Assembly (NCBI GenBank): GCA_028066595.1
Contig: JALCBJ010000003.1
Coordinates: forward strand, 1 to 64,000
Length of the DNA: 64,000 nt
Direction: 5' to 3'
Source of the DNA: Thermoanaerobaculia bacterium
GTDB taxonomy: Bacteria; Acidobacteriota; Thermoanaerobaculia; Multivoradales; J023
Shown: piece by piece, positions 18,901 to 26,967 of the stretch
How positions within the stretch are numbered: position 1 is the stretch's first letter
How the letters are laid out: each line of letters opens with the position of its first letter
Notes under the pieces: generated by a model
Told to the model about the DNA's origin: nothing
The model's input: only the letters and a program-made list of their open reading frames with translations
Databases searched by the model: none
Made by a program: the position numbers and the translations under genes

Positions 18901-19442
18901 TGCACTGGGACCGCATCGCCTGGATGCCGCTTGACGAGGCTCGTGCCGCCGACGCCCTACCCTCGGTCATCGCCCAGTTGGAACCCAACCGCTCGATTCT
19001 TCACTACCGCGGATTCTCCCAGCTGGTTCGCCAGGCGCCCAACGCTCCCCATCGATTCGACTACGCCCGCGTCCGAATCGACTCACCCTGGATCGACTTC
19101 CCCGGTGGCTACACCCGCTACGGTGACGTGGGTCCGCTCCTGACGGAAGTCGACGACTTTTCCGTAGTTCTGGCACCGGGCGACGAGATGATCCTCGATT
19201 TCGACGCCGCCCATCTCGCGCCACCCGCCGACGGTCTCGTCCGCACGTTGTTCTTGGAAAGCTGGGGGTGGGACAAAGACGCCGATCGCAACACGTGGCA
19301 GGCACCGCAGGTAGGGCCCTTACCTTTCCACGCGATGGGGTCCTATCCCTATCCGGAGGGTGTGAGCTATCCGGACTCGCCGGAGCACGAGCGCTACGTC
19401 GAAGAATGGCAGACGCGCGAGCGAGGCACGCCGAATCGGTGA
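15966..19442 (+). CDS. Exported TPR / FG-GAP repeat / ASPIC-UnbV protein
   Basis: A 1158-residue exported protein. It has a signal peptide (residues about 1-28, M-A-W-A-G-S-A) and about four TPRs (residues 35-210). From about 340 to 640 come FG-GAP/VCBS units with calcium-binding-like cores such as D-V-D-N-D-G-W-P-D-L, D-L-D-R-D-G-D-L-D-L and D-A-D-N-D-G-R-L-D-L. An ASPIC/UnbV domain follows near 640-720 (F-G-V-G-S-V-V-E-V), then a long C-terminal region of beta character with no assignment. Acidobacteriota encode many TPR-UnbV proteins; they are surface or periplasmic and of unproven function. The gene meets the convergent PilZ gene with 34 bases between stops. Confidence 0.88.
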   Translation: MHAPRSVLRPIRLTLIVTAFLMAWAGSAEEPSSTAGQLRDLGLAQLENEHPDQAEATYRELLELRPRDPLGHGNLAIALLRQQKYDAALETIDEALALAPRQADLLAIRGEVLQWRGDLDAALKELDAAARADTDDPEILYSAYQLASTLDSPEAEAVAARTLDRLVKLRPENVVVLLQKGQHAIADDDRASATAVYLRIGELLWQAQPLAERALEMVTASLESGDGLSSARVPALRLENVLKVSPMFRESLRELKTGIQGIPLARFLDQPEIDEFGAPTEIRFVGRRLAETPTAGRGLVAGSFRDPAAEEDLQPSIARLRQDGKLEILEADGTKGWKVVEELDAAVEPGPVASQILAVDVDNDGWPDLVACGPGHCVAYRGSQEGFVAAPDQFGLGTAGAAALETVDFDIEGDLDLVSVGAAEGPAAELWRNALSGPLEAVGHRSFPETVARLKNTRAVFASDLDRDGDLDLAIGHGGGVSFLANLRQGGFEDRTDSTGLAETKAAADVVAADLDGDGRPELITALLGLRVWHNRGASPDETRFELTSPAGLPATGVFHRIVAFDADNDGRLDLAAAGPAGVGIWQQLADGGFQAIPTDGAPAASAFARANALEAADVDADGDLDLLVGSDEGLHWLENQGGSKNGWLRIRLRGLDKGSSKNNLFGVGSVVEVRNGNAYQFREARGDVVHLGLGSSAEAEVLRVVWTNGVPQNRLDVTKSQRIVEEQLLKGSCPFLYAWDGEGFRFVTDLLWGSPLGLPAGEGTWVPADPSELVRVDGLVSEDGIYRLRVTEELWEAAFFDKARLWVVDHPAGMEVASALRIVPGAAGTPEEVRALPRLRNVTSAIDGRGRDVTARVARRDDVYADGYGPSPYQGVAEEWTFTFDLGETPGGAIRLALDGWIFPADASLNLAVSQRSDYPYVPPRLEVETEDGWQELMPSFGPTAFGHPAGKTKTMVVDTPPLPRDARRLRLVTSLWLHWDRIAWMPLDEARAADALPSVIAQLEPNRSILHYRGFSQLVRQAPNAPHRFDYARVRIDSPWIDFPGGYTRYGDVGPLLTEVDDFSVVLAPGDEMILDFDAAHLAPPADGLVRTLFLESWGWDKDADRNTWQAPQVGPLPFHAMGSYPYPEGVSYPDSPEHERYVEEWQTRERGTPNR

Positions 19443-19476
19443 CCGCGCGCCCGGACCTTCCGGCGCCGTTCGGCGT

Positions 19477-19863
19477 CTATTCGCGTGAAGAGCTAGCAGC
19501 TGCTGCTTCGGCTTCCTCTTCGCCTTCTTCCAAAAACTCGTTCAGCAGCTGCTGCACCTTGGGATCGACCTGCAGGAACTCGATTCCCATGCAGCAATGC
19601 TCCTCGTCGAGGGCCTGGAGATAAACGACGACGCCTTCGACCCCGACCACCTGGTCACCGACAGCCAGGTCGAGCCTGACGGTAGACCGGAGCGGAAGCG
19701 GATGATGCAACTCGATCCGTACGCCACCGCGGGAGATGTTGAGGGTGCGGCCCGTGGCAAGGTCTGCGCGGAAACCCTCTTCATCGAACCGACTGACCTG
19801 TACCAGGTTGATCTTCTCGACTCGCGTGGCTGCGCGCTTGTTGTCGTTCGGCCTATGGACCAT
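19477..19863 (-). CDS. PilZ-domain protein
   Basis: A 128-residue protein with both c-di-GMP-binding signatures of PilZ domains: R-x-x-x-R (R-A-A-T-R, residues 10-14) and N-x-S-x-x-G (N-I-S-R-G-G). The remaining sequence gives the expected beta barrel and ends in an acidic, Ala-rich helix. It is a stand-alone adaptor of the kind that passes c-di-GMP levels to an unknown partner. Its gene follows 75 bases downstream of parC on the same strand, but with no sign of coupling. Confidence 0.9.
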   Translation of the reverse strand: MVHRPNDNKRAATRVEKINLVQVSRFDEEGFRADLATGRTLNISRGGVRIELHHPLPLRSTVRLDLAVGDQVVGVEGVVVYLQALDEEHCCMGIEFLQVDPKVQQLLNEFLEEGEEEAEAAAASSSRE

Positions 19864-19938
19864 GGGGGGGACTCCCTTCGGTTGCTCTCTCGAGCCCGAT
19901 TGTGCTCTCGGAATACACCAGTTTAACCCGAGACGACG

Positions 19939-21852
19939 TCACGATGCCTTGACGTATTTGATCTTCTGTACCGGCTTCGAGGAAAGACGCTTACCGCGGG
20001 CCGCGATGCCGCAGGGCTCCAGATCGGTGAGAGTGCCCGTGTCTTCGGTCTTCCGCTGCCGCTTCTTGGGTGCGAACTTGATCTCCACGTCGAACAACGC
20101 TTCACCGAGCCACAGTCGTTTCAGCTTGCCTTCACGCCCCTTGATCAGGTCGTACTCCTTGTCGTGGATGAAGCCGGTCACATGGATCTGCTTGCCCCAA
20201 AGACAGCGGTCGGGATCGAGATAGGTGTAGGTCAGGATCTGACCCTGTTCCTGGTCGAAGGCCAGGATCTCCAAAACCTTCTCCGTCAACAAGAGCTTGT
20301 CCGGAGGAGCGATGACACGGTACACGCCGTCGGCAGTCACGATCAGGATCTTGTCGTACTCACTGACCGTCAGCTCGTACTCCGACCCCCTCACTTCAGA
20401 GCCGAAGAACCCGGAGTCGGGGTCGTAGGAGAGCTTGACGTTGGAGCGCGCCACCGCGGCCTTGGTCACCACGTCGAAGCTCTCCACCAGAGTTCTTCGA
20501 GGCCACTGATCTTCGTAGGTCTCCAGCAGGGAGTCGAGGTATGCGATAGCTGTGGCCGTGAGGTTGCGCAGTTTCCTCTTGACGTCCTTGATCGCGCGGA
20601 CGATGTCGTCGATCTCACGGCGCGACTTCTCGATGTCGTATAGCGAAATCCGACGGATCGGAATCTTGAGCAGGCGCTCCACGTCGTCGTCGTCCATCGC
20701 ACGGAGGAAGAACTCCGAGTACGGTTCCATGCCGTCGTAGACTTCCTGGCGCACCGCCTCCGAGGTCTTGGCCGTCTCGATACGCTTGTAGACACGGTTC
20801 TCGATGAAGATCTGCTCCAGCGTCAGGTAGTGCTGGCGGTCCTCCAGCTCCGAGAGCTCCAACTCCAACTCTGCTTTGATCTGCGCCTTGAGACGCTTCG
20901 TCAGATCGGTGAGGACCTCGGTGACCGTCAGCTCCGCCGGCCGGTCGTCGCGAATGACGACGATGTTGGAGCTGATCGACTGCTCGCACTGGGTGTAGGC
21001 CCAGAGCTGCGGTACGACCTCGTCGGCGTAGATGCCCCGGGGCAGGGACAGAACGATCTCCACGTGCTCCGCCGTGCGGTCTTCGATGGAGGACACCTTC
21101 AGCTTGCCCTTCTGCGCCGCACCCTCGATGGAGGCGATCAGGCTCTCGGTGGTCGTCGAGTAAGGGATCTCACGGATCGTGATCGTCTTCTGGTCCTTCG
21201 CCACCTCGAGCGAAGCTCTCACTCGCACCTTGCCCTTGCCGTCCTCGTACTCGGCCGCATCCATGCGACCGCCCTGAGGAAAATCGGGCAACAGAAAAAT
21301 CTCCTCGCCTCGGAGCAACGAAATCTGCGCTCGCAGCAACTCGCCGAAGTTGTGCGGCAGGATGCGCGTGGACATACCCACCGCGATGCCCTCGGTGCCG
21401 AGCATGAGAACCACCGGCAACTTCGACGGTAGAAACACCGGTTCGTCTTTTCGCCCGTCGTAGCTCGCCTGCCACTGGGTCAGCTTCTTGTTGAACAGCG
21501 TCTCGCGGGCCAAGGGCGTCAGGCGGCATTCGATGTAGCGCGGTGCGGCCGCCGAGTGGCCGGTGAAGATGTTGCCGAAGTTTCCCTGGCGCTCGATGAA
21601 GTATTCCTTGTTCGCCAACACCACCAGCGCGTCGCCGATGGACGCGTCGCCGTGGGGATGGAGCTTCATCGTTTCCCCGATGATGTTCGCCACTTTGTGG
21701 AATCGACCGTCATCGACCTCGAAGAGCGTGTTCAAGATCCGTCGTTGCACCGGTTTGCAGCCGTCCCGGATATCCGGGATCGCCCGGTCGACGATGACGT
21801 AGGAGGCGTATTCGAGGAAATTACGCCGCATCAGCGGCTCGAGATAGCTCAT
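19939..21852 (-). CDS. parC: DNA topoisomerase IV subunit A
   Basis: The 637-residue protein starts Y-L-E-P-L-M-R-R-N-F-L-E-Y-A-S-Y and carries the catalytic Tyr106 in A-A-P-R-Y-I-E-C-R. The winged-helix (C-A-P-like) domain, tower and coiled coil follow. The C-terminal pinwheel part is short compared with the E. coli protein (about 750), a form found in several phyla. ParC cuts and passes DNA during chromosome decatenation, with ParE supplying ATP. The start codon overlaps the stop of a 44-codon ORF (ATGA), which itself overlaps the parE stop, so translation of parC is likely coupled to it. A short-form GyrA is the alternative reading; the neighbouring ParE-sized subunit B favours ParC. Confidence 0.9.
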   Translation of the reverse strand: MSYLEPLMRRNFLEYASYVIVDRAIPDIRDGCKPVQRRILNTLFEVDDGRFHKVANIIGETMKLHPHGDASIGDALVVLANKEYFIERQGNFGNIFTGHSAAAPRYIECRLTPLARETLFNKKLTQWQASYDGRKDEPVFLPSKLPVVLMLGTEGIAVGMSTRILPHNFGELLRAQISLLRGEEIFLLPDFPQGGRMDAAEYEDGKGKVRVRASLEVAKDQKTITIREIPYSTTTESLIASIEGAAQKGKLKVSSIEDRTAEHVEIVLSLPRGIYADEVVPQLWAYTQCEQSISSNIVVIRDDRPAELTVTEVLTDLTKRLKAQIKAELELELSELEDRQHYLTLEQIFIENRVYKRIETAKTSEAVRQEVYDGMEPYSEFFLRAMDDDDVERLLKIPIRRISLYDIEKSRREIDDIVRAIKDVKRKLRNLTATAIAYLDSLLETYEDQWPRRTLVESFDVVTKAAVARSNVKLSYDPDSGFFGSEVRGSEYELTVSEYDKILIVTADGVYRVIAPPDKLLLTEKVLEILAFDQEQGQILTYTYLDPDRCLWGKQIHVTGFIHDKEYDLIKGREGKLKRLWLGEALFDVEIKFAPKKRQRKTEDTGTLTDLEPCGIAARGKRLSSKPVQKIKYVKAS

Positions 21853-21983
21853 GTATAGCTGCCTGCTAGATCAGACGGGTTCCACAGCACGGCCTTGGCG
21901 ACCAAGATCGCCCACAGACTGCTGCTCAACGTGCCGAGCGGGTAGTACTCGGCGAACTCTTGCTGGAAGGGCTGCCCAGCCAT
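21849..21983 (-). CDS. 44-residue small protein exactly bridging parE and parC
   Basis: A 45-codon frame fills the gap between parE and parC on the same strand. Its ATG overlaps the parE stop (TGATG) and its TGA overlaps the parC start (ATGA). The product begins M-A-G-Q-P-F-Q-Q-E-F and ends D-L-A-G-S-Y-T. Between them is a moderately hydrophobic stretch, S-S-L-W-A-I-L-V-A-K-A-V-L-W. GGTGAG lies about 11 bases before its ATG inside parE. It may be a functional small topoisomerase partner, or serve only to carry ribosomes from parE to parC. No homology could be assigned by eye. Confidence 0.6.
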   Translation of the reverse strand: MAGQPFQQEFAEYYPLGTLSSSLWAILVAKAVLWNPSDLAGSYT

Positions 21984-23788
21984 CAAACCACGTCGCTCAC
22001 CAGGTTGTCGACGATGAAGTTCTTGCGCTCTGGGGTGTTGCGACCCATGAAGAACTCGAGGCTCTGACTGACTTCCGACAGCGCCTTCACCTGCACCTGG
22101 ACCAGCCGAATCTCGTCACCCATGAAGCGCTTCATCTCCACCGGAGAGATCTCGCCGAGTCCTTTGAAGCGCGTGACTTCCGGCCCGCGCAATCGCTCCA
22201 AGGCTCTGTCCCGGTCCGCCTCGCTGTAGCAGTACACCGTCTCCTTCTTGTTGCGCACACGAAACAAGGGCGTCTCGAAGATGTACACGTGACCCTTGAC
22301 CACCAATTCCTCGAAATAGCGTAGGAAATAGGTCAGCAGTAGATTTCGGATGTGCATGCCGTCGACGTCGGCGTCGGTGGCGATGACGACCTTGTCGTAG
22401 CGGAGGTCGTCGAGGCTGTCCTCGATGCCCAGCGCGCGCATGATGTTGTACAGCTCTTCGTTACGGTAGATGGCGTCGCGCTTCTGACCGAAACAGTTCA
22501 ACGGCTTGCCCTTGAGCGAGAAGATGGCCTGGGTATCGACATTGCGGGCCTGTACCATGGAGCCGCCTGCGGAGTCGCCCTCGGTGAGGAAGATCGCCGA
22601 CTCGCCGCGCTCCTTCTTGTCGGTTCGATGGAACTTGCAGTCCGACAGCTTGGGGATGCGGATGGCGGTGGCCTTGGCGCGCTCTTTGGCTTTTTTCTTG
22701 ACCGCTTGAAGCTCCTTGCGCAGCTTCTCGTTGGTCTCGATCTTCTTGAACAGTCGCTCGGCCGACTCCTCGTCCTGATGAAGCCAACGATGGACGGCTT
22801 CGAGGGTCTGCTGCACCACCCAACCACGGACGTCCGTAGATCCCAACTTGTTCTTGGTCTGGCTCTCGAAGACCGGTTCTTGCACCTTCACCGCCACGGC
22901 ACCGATGAGACCATCGCGCACATCCGCACCGGCAAAGCTCTTCTTGGCGAATTCGTTGATGCCCCGCAATACGCCCTCGCGGAACGCGCTCTGGTGGGTA
23001 CCGCCGTCGGACGTGTACTGACCATTGACGAAGCTGAAGTAGTTCTCACCGTAGTTGTGGGTGTGGGTGAACGCGAACTCGAGCTTGCCCTCGCGGTAAT
23101 GAAAGATGGGATAGAGCGGCTCCTCGTCGCCCAACTCTTCGGTCAGTAGATCCTTCAACCCGTCCTTCGAGCGGAACGCCTCACCGTTGTAGTCGAGGGT
23201 CAGCCCGGCGTTGAGGTAGGAGTAGTAGCGCAGCCGCCGGTGAATGTACTCCTCGATCCACTGATACTCGCCAAAGATCTCCCGGTCGGGCCGAAAGGCG
23301 ACGAAGGTGCCGTTCTTCTTCGCCTCCTTTCCACCCTTCTCCTTGAGCAGTCGGCCGCGGGCGAACTCGGCGCGCTTGTACTTGCCGTCGCGCCAGCTGC
23401 ACACCTCGAAGCCCTCCGACAGCGCGTTCACCGCCTTGGTACCGACACCGTTGAGGCCGACGGAGAACTGGAAGACGTCGTCGTTGTACTTGCCGCCGGT
23501 GTGCATCTTCGACACGCAATCGACCACCTTGCCCAGGGGAATGCCACGGCCAAAGTCACGCACCGTCAGCAGATCGCCGTCGCGGGTGATCTCGATCTTG
23601 CGGCCCTCGCCCATGATGAACTCGTCGATCGCGTTGTCCACCACTTCCTTCAGCAAGACGTAGATGCCGTCGTTGGGATTCGACCCGTCGCCGATGCGGC
23701 CGATGTACATGCCGGTGCGCTTGCGGATGTGGGTCAGCGCATCGAGCGTCTGGATTGCCTTCTCGTCGTAGAGAACGGACTGGGGCAT
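21983..23788 (-). CDS. parE: DNA topoisomerase IV subunit B
   Basis: The 601-residue protein has a GHKL ATPase domain (E-V-V-D-N-A-I-D-E, then G-R-G-I-P and G-L-N-G-V-G-T-K-A-V-N-A-L), a transducer domain, and a TOPRIM domain with E-G-D-S-A-G-G-S and D-A-D-V-D-G. Its length fits ParE (about 630) rather than GyrB (about 800). It provides ATP-driven strand passage to ParC. The chosen start gives M-P-Q-S-V-L-Y; an upstream ATG 78 bases away would add a Pro-rich tail not expected in the family. It is the first gene of parE-small ORF-parC. Confidence 0.93.
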   Translation of the reverse strand: MPQSVLYDEKAIQTLDALTHIRKRTGMYIGRIGDGSNPNDGIYVLLKEVVDNAIDEFIMGEGRKIEITRDGDLLTVRDFGRGIPLGKVVDCVSKMHTGGKYNDDVFQFSVGLNGVGTKAVNALSEGFEVCSWRDGKYKRAEFARGRLLKEKGGKEAKKNGTFVAFRPDREIFGEYQWIEEYIHRRLRYYSYLNAGLTLDYNGEAFRSKDGLKDLLTEELGDEEPLYPIFHYREGKLEFAFTHTHNYGENYFSFVNGQYTSDGGTHQSAFREGVLRGINEFAKKSFAGADVRDGLIGAVAVKVQEPVFESQTKNKLGSTDVRGWVVQQTLEAVHRWLHQDEESAERLFKKIETNEKLRKELQAVKKKAKERAKATAIRIPKLSDCKFHRTDKKERGESAIFLTEGDSAGGSMVQARNVDTQAIFSLKGKPLNCFGQKRDAIYRNEELYNIMRALGIEDSLDDLRYDKVVIATDADVDGMHIRNLLLTYFLRYFEELVVKGHVYIFETPLFRVRNKKETVYCYSEADRDRALERLRGPEVTRFKGLGEISPVEMKRFMGDEIRLVQVQVKALSEVSQSLEFFMGRNTPERKNFIVDNLVSDVV

Positions 23789-24200
23789 GCAGTAAGACTC
23801 CTGGAACTCTGAATGCGTAGGGGGCGCGGGGCCCTCAACAGGCGGCAAACAGGCGTAAGCCGCCAAAGATCATAGCAAGTTGCACGCTTTGGTTCCAAGC
23901 CGTCGACAATCGACCGAACCCCTTATTTCATCGACACTTATGTCGGCAACCACAGCTCACTCGGGTGATGCCAGAACAGGAACGGGAGTCGGCAGCCACC
24001 TCTGCGCGCCATCGGATCGTCAGCCGAAAGGAAAGGCCCGCCGAGACCACGCACGACCGGCCCGAACATTGGTCCGTTCGGGTCGATCACGCTGAGGCGG
24101 AAGAAGCCGCGAGCCGCCTGTCGTAGAAGTGTGTCGACCAAACTGAAGAACTACGGCCAAGAACCGACGACGACGCGAGTCGGCCGTGCCCGAGCCAGGC
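23789..24200. other. 412-base intergenic region between parE and the dehydrogenase gene
   Basis: It contains the candidate parE promoter and stem near its left end. The rest (about 23900-24200) shows no tRNA-like fold, no terminator with a T-run and no convincing gene. Short open frames exist on both strands but have no start signal or recognisable product. Confidence 0.6.
23841..23898 (-). promoter_or_regulatory. Candidate parE promoter with an inverted repeat at the transcript start
   Basis: On the minus strand TTGGAA (23898-23893) and TATGAT (23874-23869) are 18 bases apart, a good sigma-70 pair. Transcription would begin near 23862, on a 6-bp inverted repeat (GCCGCC at 23859-23864, GGCGGC at 23841-23846, 12-base loop). 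The repeat would be either a 5'-end stem of the parE mRNA or an operator overlapping the start site. The leader to the parE ATG would be about 74 bases. Confidence 0.45.
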
Positions 24201-25304
24201 CTACCGAGAGCGCCGGTACGCCATCGCCTCCGCCACTCGCTGCTTGGCCAGCGACAGGGCCGCTTCGGCCGGTATCTGACTGTGGCTCTTGGCCAAGTCG
24301 AGCACCGCGGCGGTGTTTTCGGTGATCTTCTCTTCGATCGTCTCGAACGCGCGCTTTTGGGTCCCGCCCTTGTACTCCACCGAGGCACAGATCACGCCGC
24401 CGGCGTTGGCCACGAAGTCGGGAACCGACAGGATGTCCATGTCGTGGAGGATGCGCTCGGCGCGCGCCGTCACCGGAATATTGGCGCCCTGGAGCACCAC
24501 CTTGCACTTGAGTCGCAGGGCGTTGTCCTCGCTGATCACGTCGGGACGGGCCGCGGGGACGAAGATGTCGCAAGGGATGTCGATCCAGTCGTCGATACCC
24601 CGCTTCTCGCCGCCATCGTACGTCGTGACACGGCCGGTCTCCGCCTTGATCTCGGTGAGCTTGTCGACGTCGATACCGTTCTCGTCGTAGACCGTGCCAT
24701 CCAGGTCGGAAGCACCGACCAAGATGGCGCCACGGTCTTGTAGATAGCGGGCCGCGTGTGAGCCCACGTTGCCGAAACCCTGGACCACGACCTTGGCGCC
24801 CTCGAGCTCCATGTCGGAGTAATCCTGAGCTACTTCGGCGCAGATCGCGAGGCCGTAGCCCGTAGCGCCTATCTGGTCCAGCGGGATGCCACCGAGCACT
24901 TTGGACAGGCCGACGGAGCGTCCGATCTCGTCGCGCACCCAGGCCATCGCAACCTCGTCGGTGCCCATGTCGGGACCGGGAATGTAGCCCTCCAGGTTCT
25001 CCATGGCGCGGGCGAACTGGCGGATCAAGGTTTCCTTGTTCGGGGTCGAGGGATCGGCCAGGATGCCCGACTTGCCGCCACCGTGGGGGATGCCGCACAA
25101 GGCGTTCTTCCAGGTCATCGCACGGGCCAGGCGAAAGACCTCGCCGGTGCTCACGTCGGGAGCCATGCGGATGCCGCCGATGGCTGGGCCGGCGGCGATG
25201 TTGTCGATGACGACGATGCCTTTCAGGCCGCAGCGTGGCTCGTAGATGTAGACGATTTTCTCGGGACCGTACTCGTCCGCGTAGCGATCGAGGATCTCGG
25301 CCAT
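24201..25304 (-). CDS. Glu/Leu/Phe/Val dehydrogenase (amino-acid dehydrogenase)
   Basis: A 367-residue NAD(P)-dependent amino-acid dehydrogenase that oxidatively deaminates an amino acid to a 2-oxo acid. The N-terminal domain has G-G-I-R-M-A and the catalytic Lys region P-H-G-G-G-K-S-G-I. P-G-P-D-M-G-T-D-E-V follows, and the Rossmann motif is V-Q-G-F-G-N-V-G. The length is closer to leucine/phenylalanine/valine dehydrogenases (about 360) than to glutamate dehydrogenases (about 420), so a branched-chain or aromatic amino acid is the likelier substrate. This is not proven. AAGGAG sits upstream of the chosen ATG, which sets the start 63 bases inside the longest frame. Confidence 0.9.
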   Translation of the reverse strand: MAEILDRYADEYGPEKIVYIYEPRCGLKGIVVIDNIAAGPAIGGIRMAPDVSTGEVFRLARAMTWKNALCGIPHGGGKSGILADPSTPNKETLIRQFARAMENLEGYIPGPDMGTDEVAMAWVRDEIGRSVGLSKVLGGIPLDQIGATGYGLAICAEVAQDYSDMELEGAKVVVQGFGNVGSHAARYLQDRGAILVGASDLDGTVYDENGIDVDKLTEIKAETGRVTTYDGGEKRGIDDWIDIPCDIFVPAARPDVISEDNALRLKCKVVLQGANIPVTARAERILHDMDILSVPDFVANAGGVICASVEYKGGTQKRAFETIEEKITENTAAVLDLAKSHSQIPAEAALSLAKQRVAEAMAYRRSR

Positions 25305-25595
25305 GCTAGGTCTCCTTGCGTGATTTAAGACGGCAGGCTCGACCGATGTTCGAGCAGAGAGGGGCAATCGACGGACGGCTGCCGTGATCAGCGGCGAAGC
25401 GCCGCGAAATCTTCTGTACGTTGACGGAGAGGCGTTCTGAGCTCGCGAAGACGACGGGCCGCGAAGGTGCTCTGACGGCGCGCTCCGGCGGCGGCTCGCG
25501 ATGCGCGGGACCTCCGCGCCGGCTGCGGCCCCATCCGGGATACCGGCGACTGGCGGACGGTCTGCTTAGAGAGGATATCAGATCGGAACCGGCCC

Positions 25596-26849
25596 TCAGG
25601 CGGCCCGTTCACTGCCGACGGCGAAACGCGGCGTCTCCTCGAAGGGAATCTCCATCCGAACTTCCAACCCTCGGTCCAGGTTGGTCAGCACGAAGTCGTG
25701 ATTGTCGCCATAGATCTGTTGCAAGCGCGCCCGCGTGTTGGCGAGACCCACGCCTTCACGCTCCGGAATGCCGTCTTGCGGCAGACCGGGGCCATCGTCC
25801 AGCACCGACAGGATCAAACGATCCCCCTTACGCCGCGCCCGTACGCCGAGCTGGCCGGCAGACGACAGCATGGCTAGGCCGTGACGCACCGAGTTCTCCA
25901 CCAACGGCTGCAGGATCAGCCGCGGAACCTGGGCACTCAGACACTCGTCCTCGATATCCATCTCCACCCGGAGTCGATCGCGGAAACGGATTCTCTCGAT
26001 CCGGAGATACCGGTCGAGAAAGCTCAGCTCGTCGTTGAGCGGGACCTGATGGCGCGAATCCTGATCCAAGGACAATCGCAGGAGGTCGGAGAGCAACGCG
26101 ATCATCCGGTCGGCGGCATCGACGTCTCGATGCATCAACGCCGAAATGGCGTTCAACGTGTTGAATAGAAAGTGTGGATGCAGCTGGGTCTTCAATACCT
26201 CCAGCCGCGCCATGGTCAACTGTGCTTCGAGCCGTGAGGTCTTCACCTCTCGTTCTCGCAGCTTGTCGTAGTAGAGAAAGGCGTGGATGACCGCCAGCAA
26301 GCAGAAGTATGTGAGGACGTGGTACTCGGCGCCCCAGGAGACCACGGTGATCCAATCCTCGGTGGGCGCCAGCCGCGGGGCCTGCTTCAGAACCAAGGCG
26401 GAGAGCACCTCGCGTTTGAGGACGTCGAGGATCGAGTAGAAAAAACTGACCACCACGGCCAGCACCAGGTTGATCGCCAGATGGGTGGCGACGCGCACGC
26501 CGGGACCGCGCTCTAGAGGGAAGCGACGCGCTTGCCACCACATAATCGGTACCAGGAGCGCCCACAGATACCAACGGAGCATTTCCGACGACACCATGGA
26601 CCACGGCACGAGGGTCTTGTCGACCAGGGACGACACCAAGATCGGCATCGAGAACAGGAGGCCGACACCGGTCCAGCCCAGCAGATAGAGGCTCCATCGA
26701 TGGCTTGCGGATCGCCTGGAGGTGCCGGATGCCGTGTCCACACCGAGCTCCGCAGACAGGCGCCGAGCGCGCTCCATGGGACTCCTGTCCGCCGAGCTCT
26801 GGGCTGCGGGGCTCGCCTCCATGGGCTGGGTGGGGTCGGACGAGGTCAA
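25596..26849 (-). CDS. LytS-type membrane sensor histidine kinase, no adjacent response regulator
   Basis: The 417-residue protein has four membrane helices in residues about 50-210, a coiled coil, the H-box L-H-P-H-F-L-F-N-T-L-N-A-I and a HATPase domain with D-D-G-P-G-L. This is the His_kinase (LytS/YehU) family. Such kinases are nearly always followed by a LytTR response regulator. Here only 291 bases without a gene separate it from the dehydrogenase, and upstream is a TonB-dependent receptor. It is therefore an orphan whose partner is elsewhere. Several in-frame ATGs near the N-terminus leave the exact start open. Confidence 0.9.
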   Translation of the reverse strand: MTSSDPTQPMEASPAAQSSADRSPMERARRLSAELGVDTASGTSRRSASHRWSLYLLGWTGVGLLFSMPILVSSLVDKTLVPWSMVSSEMLRWYLWALLVPIMWWQARRFPLERGPGVRVATHLAINLVLAVVVSFFYSILDVLKREVLSALVLKQAPRLAPTEDWITVVSWGAEYHVLTYFCLLAVIHAFLYYDKLREREVKTSRLEAQLTMARLEVLKTQLHPHFLFNTLNAISALMHRDVDAADRMIALLSDLLRLSLDQDSRHQVPLNDELSFLDRYLRIERIRFRDRLRVEMDIEDECLSAQVPRLILQPLVENSVRHGLAMLSSAGQLGVRARRKGDRLILSVLDDGPGLPQDGIPEREGVGLANTRARLQQIYGDNHDFVLTNLDRGLEVRMEIPFEETPRFAVGSERAA

Positions 26850-26967
26850 GCTGAGTACTCCAAGATGAGCTGCCTATCGACCAAAGGTTGGGCCAACGAG
26901 CCGCGGCTCGTCCGGCGATGCTGCCTCTCACCGGACCACGAGCCAAGGCCACCGGGACAGGAGGGTG

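Noticed and set aside
23938-24141. 67-codon minus-strand frame in the parE-dehydrogenase gap
   Set aside because: No Shine-Dalgarno, no homologous motif and not positioned as an operon member.
25388-25612. 74-codon frame after the LytS kinase as a response regulator fragment
   Set aside because: Basic, Arg/Ser-rich sequence with no receiver or LytTR motif, and it overlaps the kinase 3' end.
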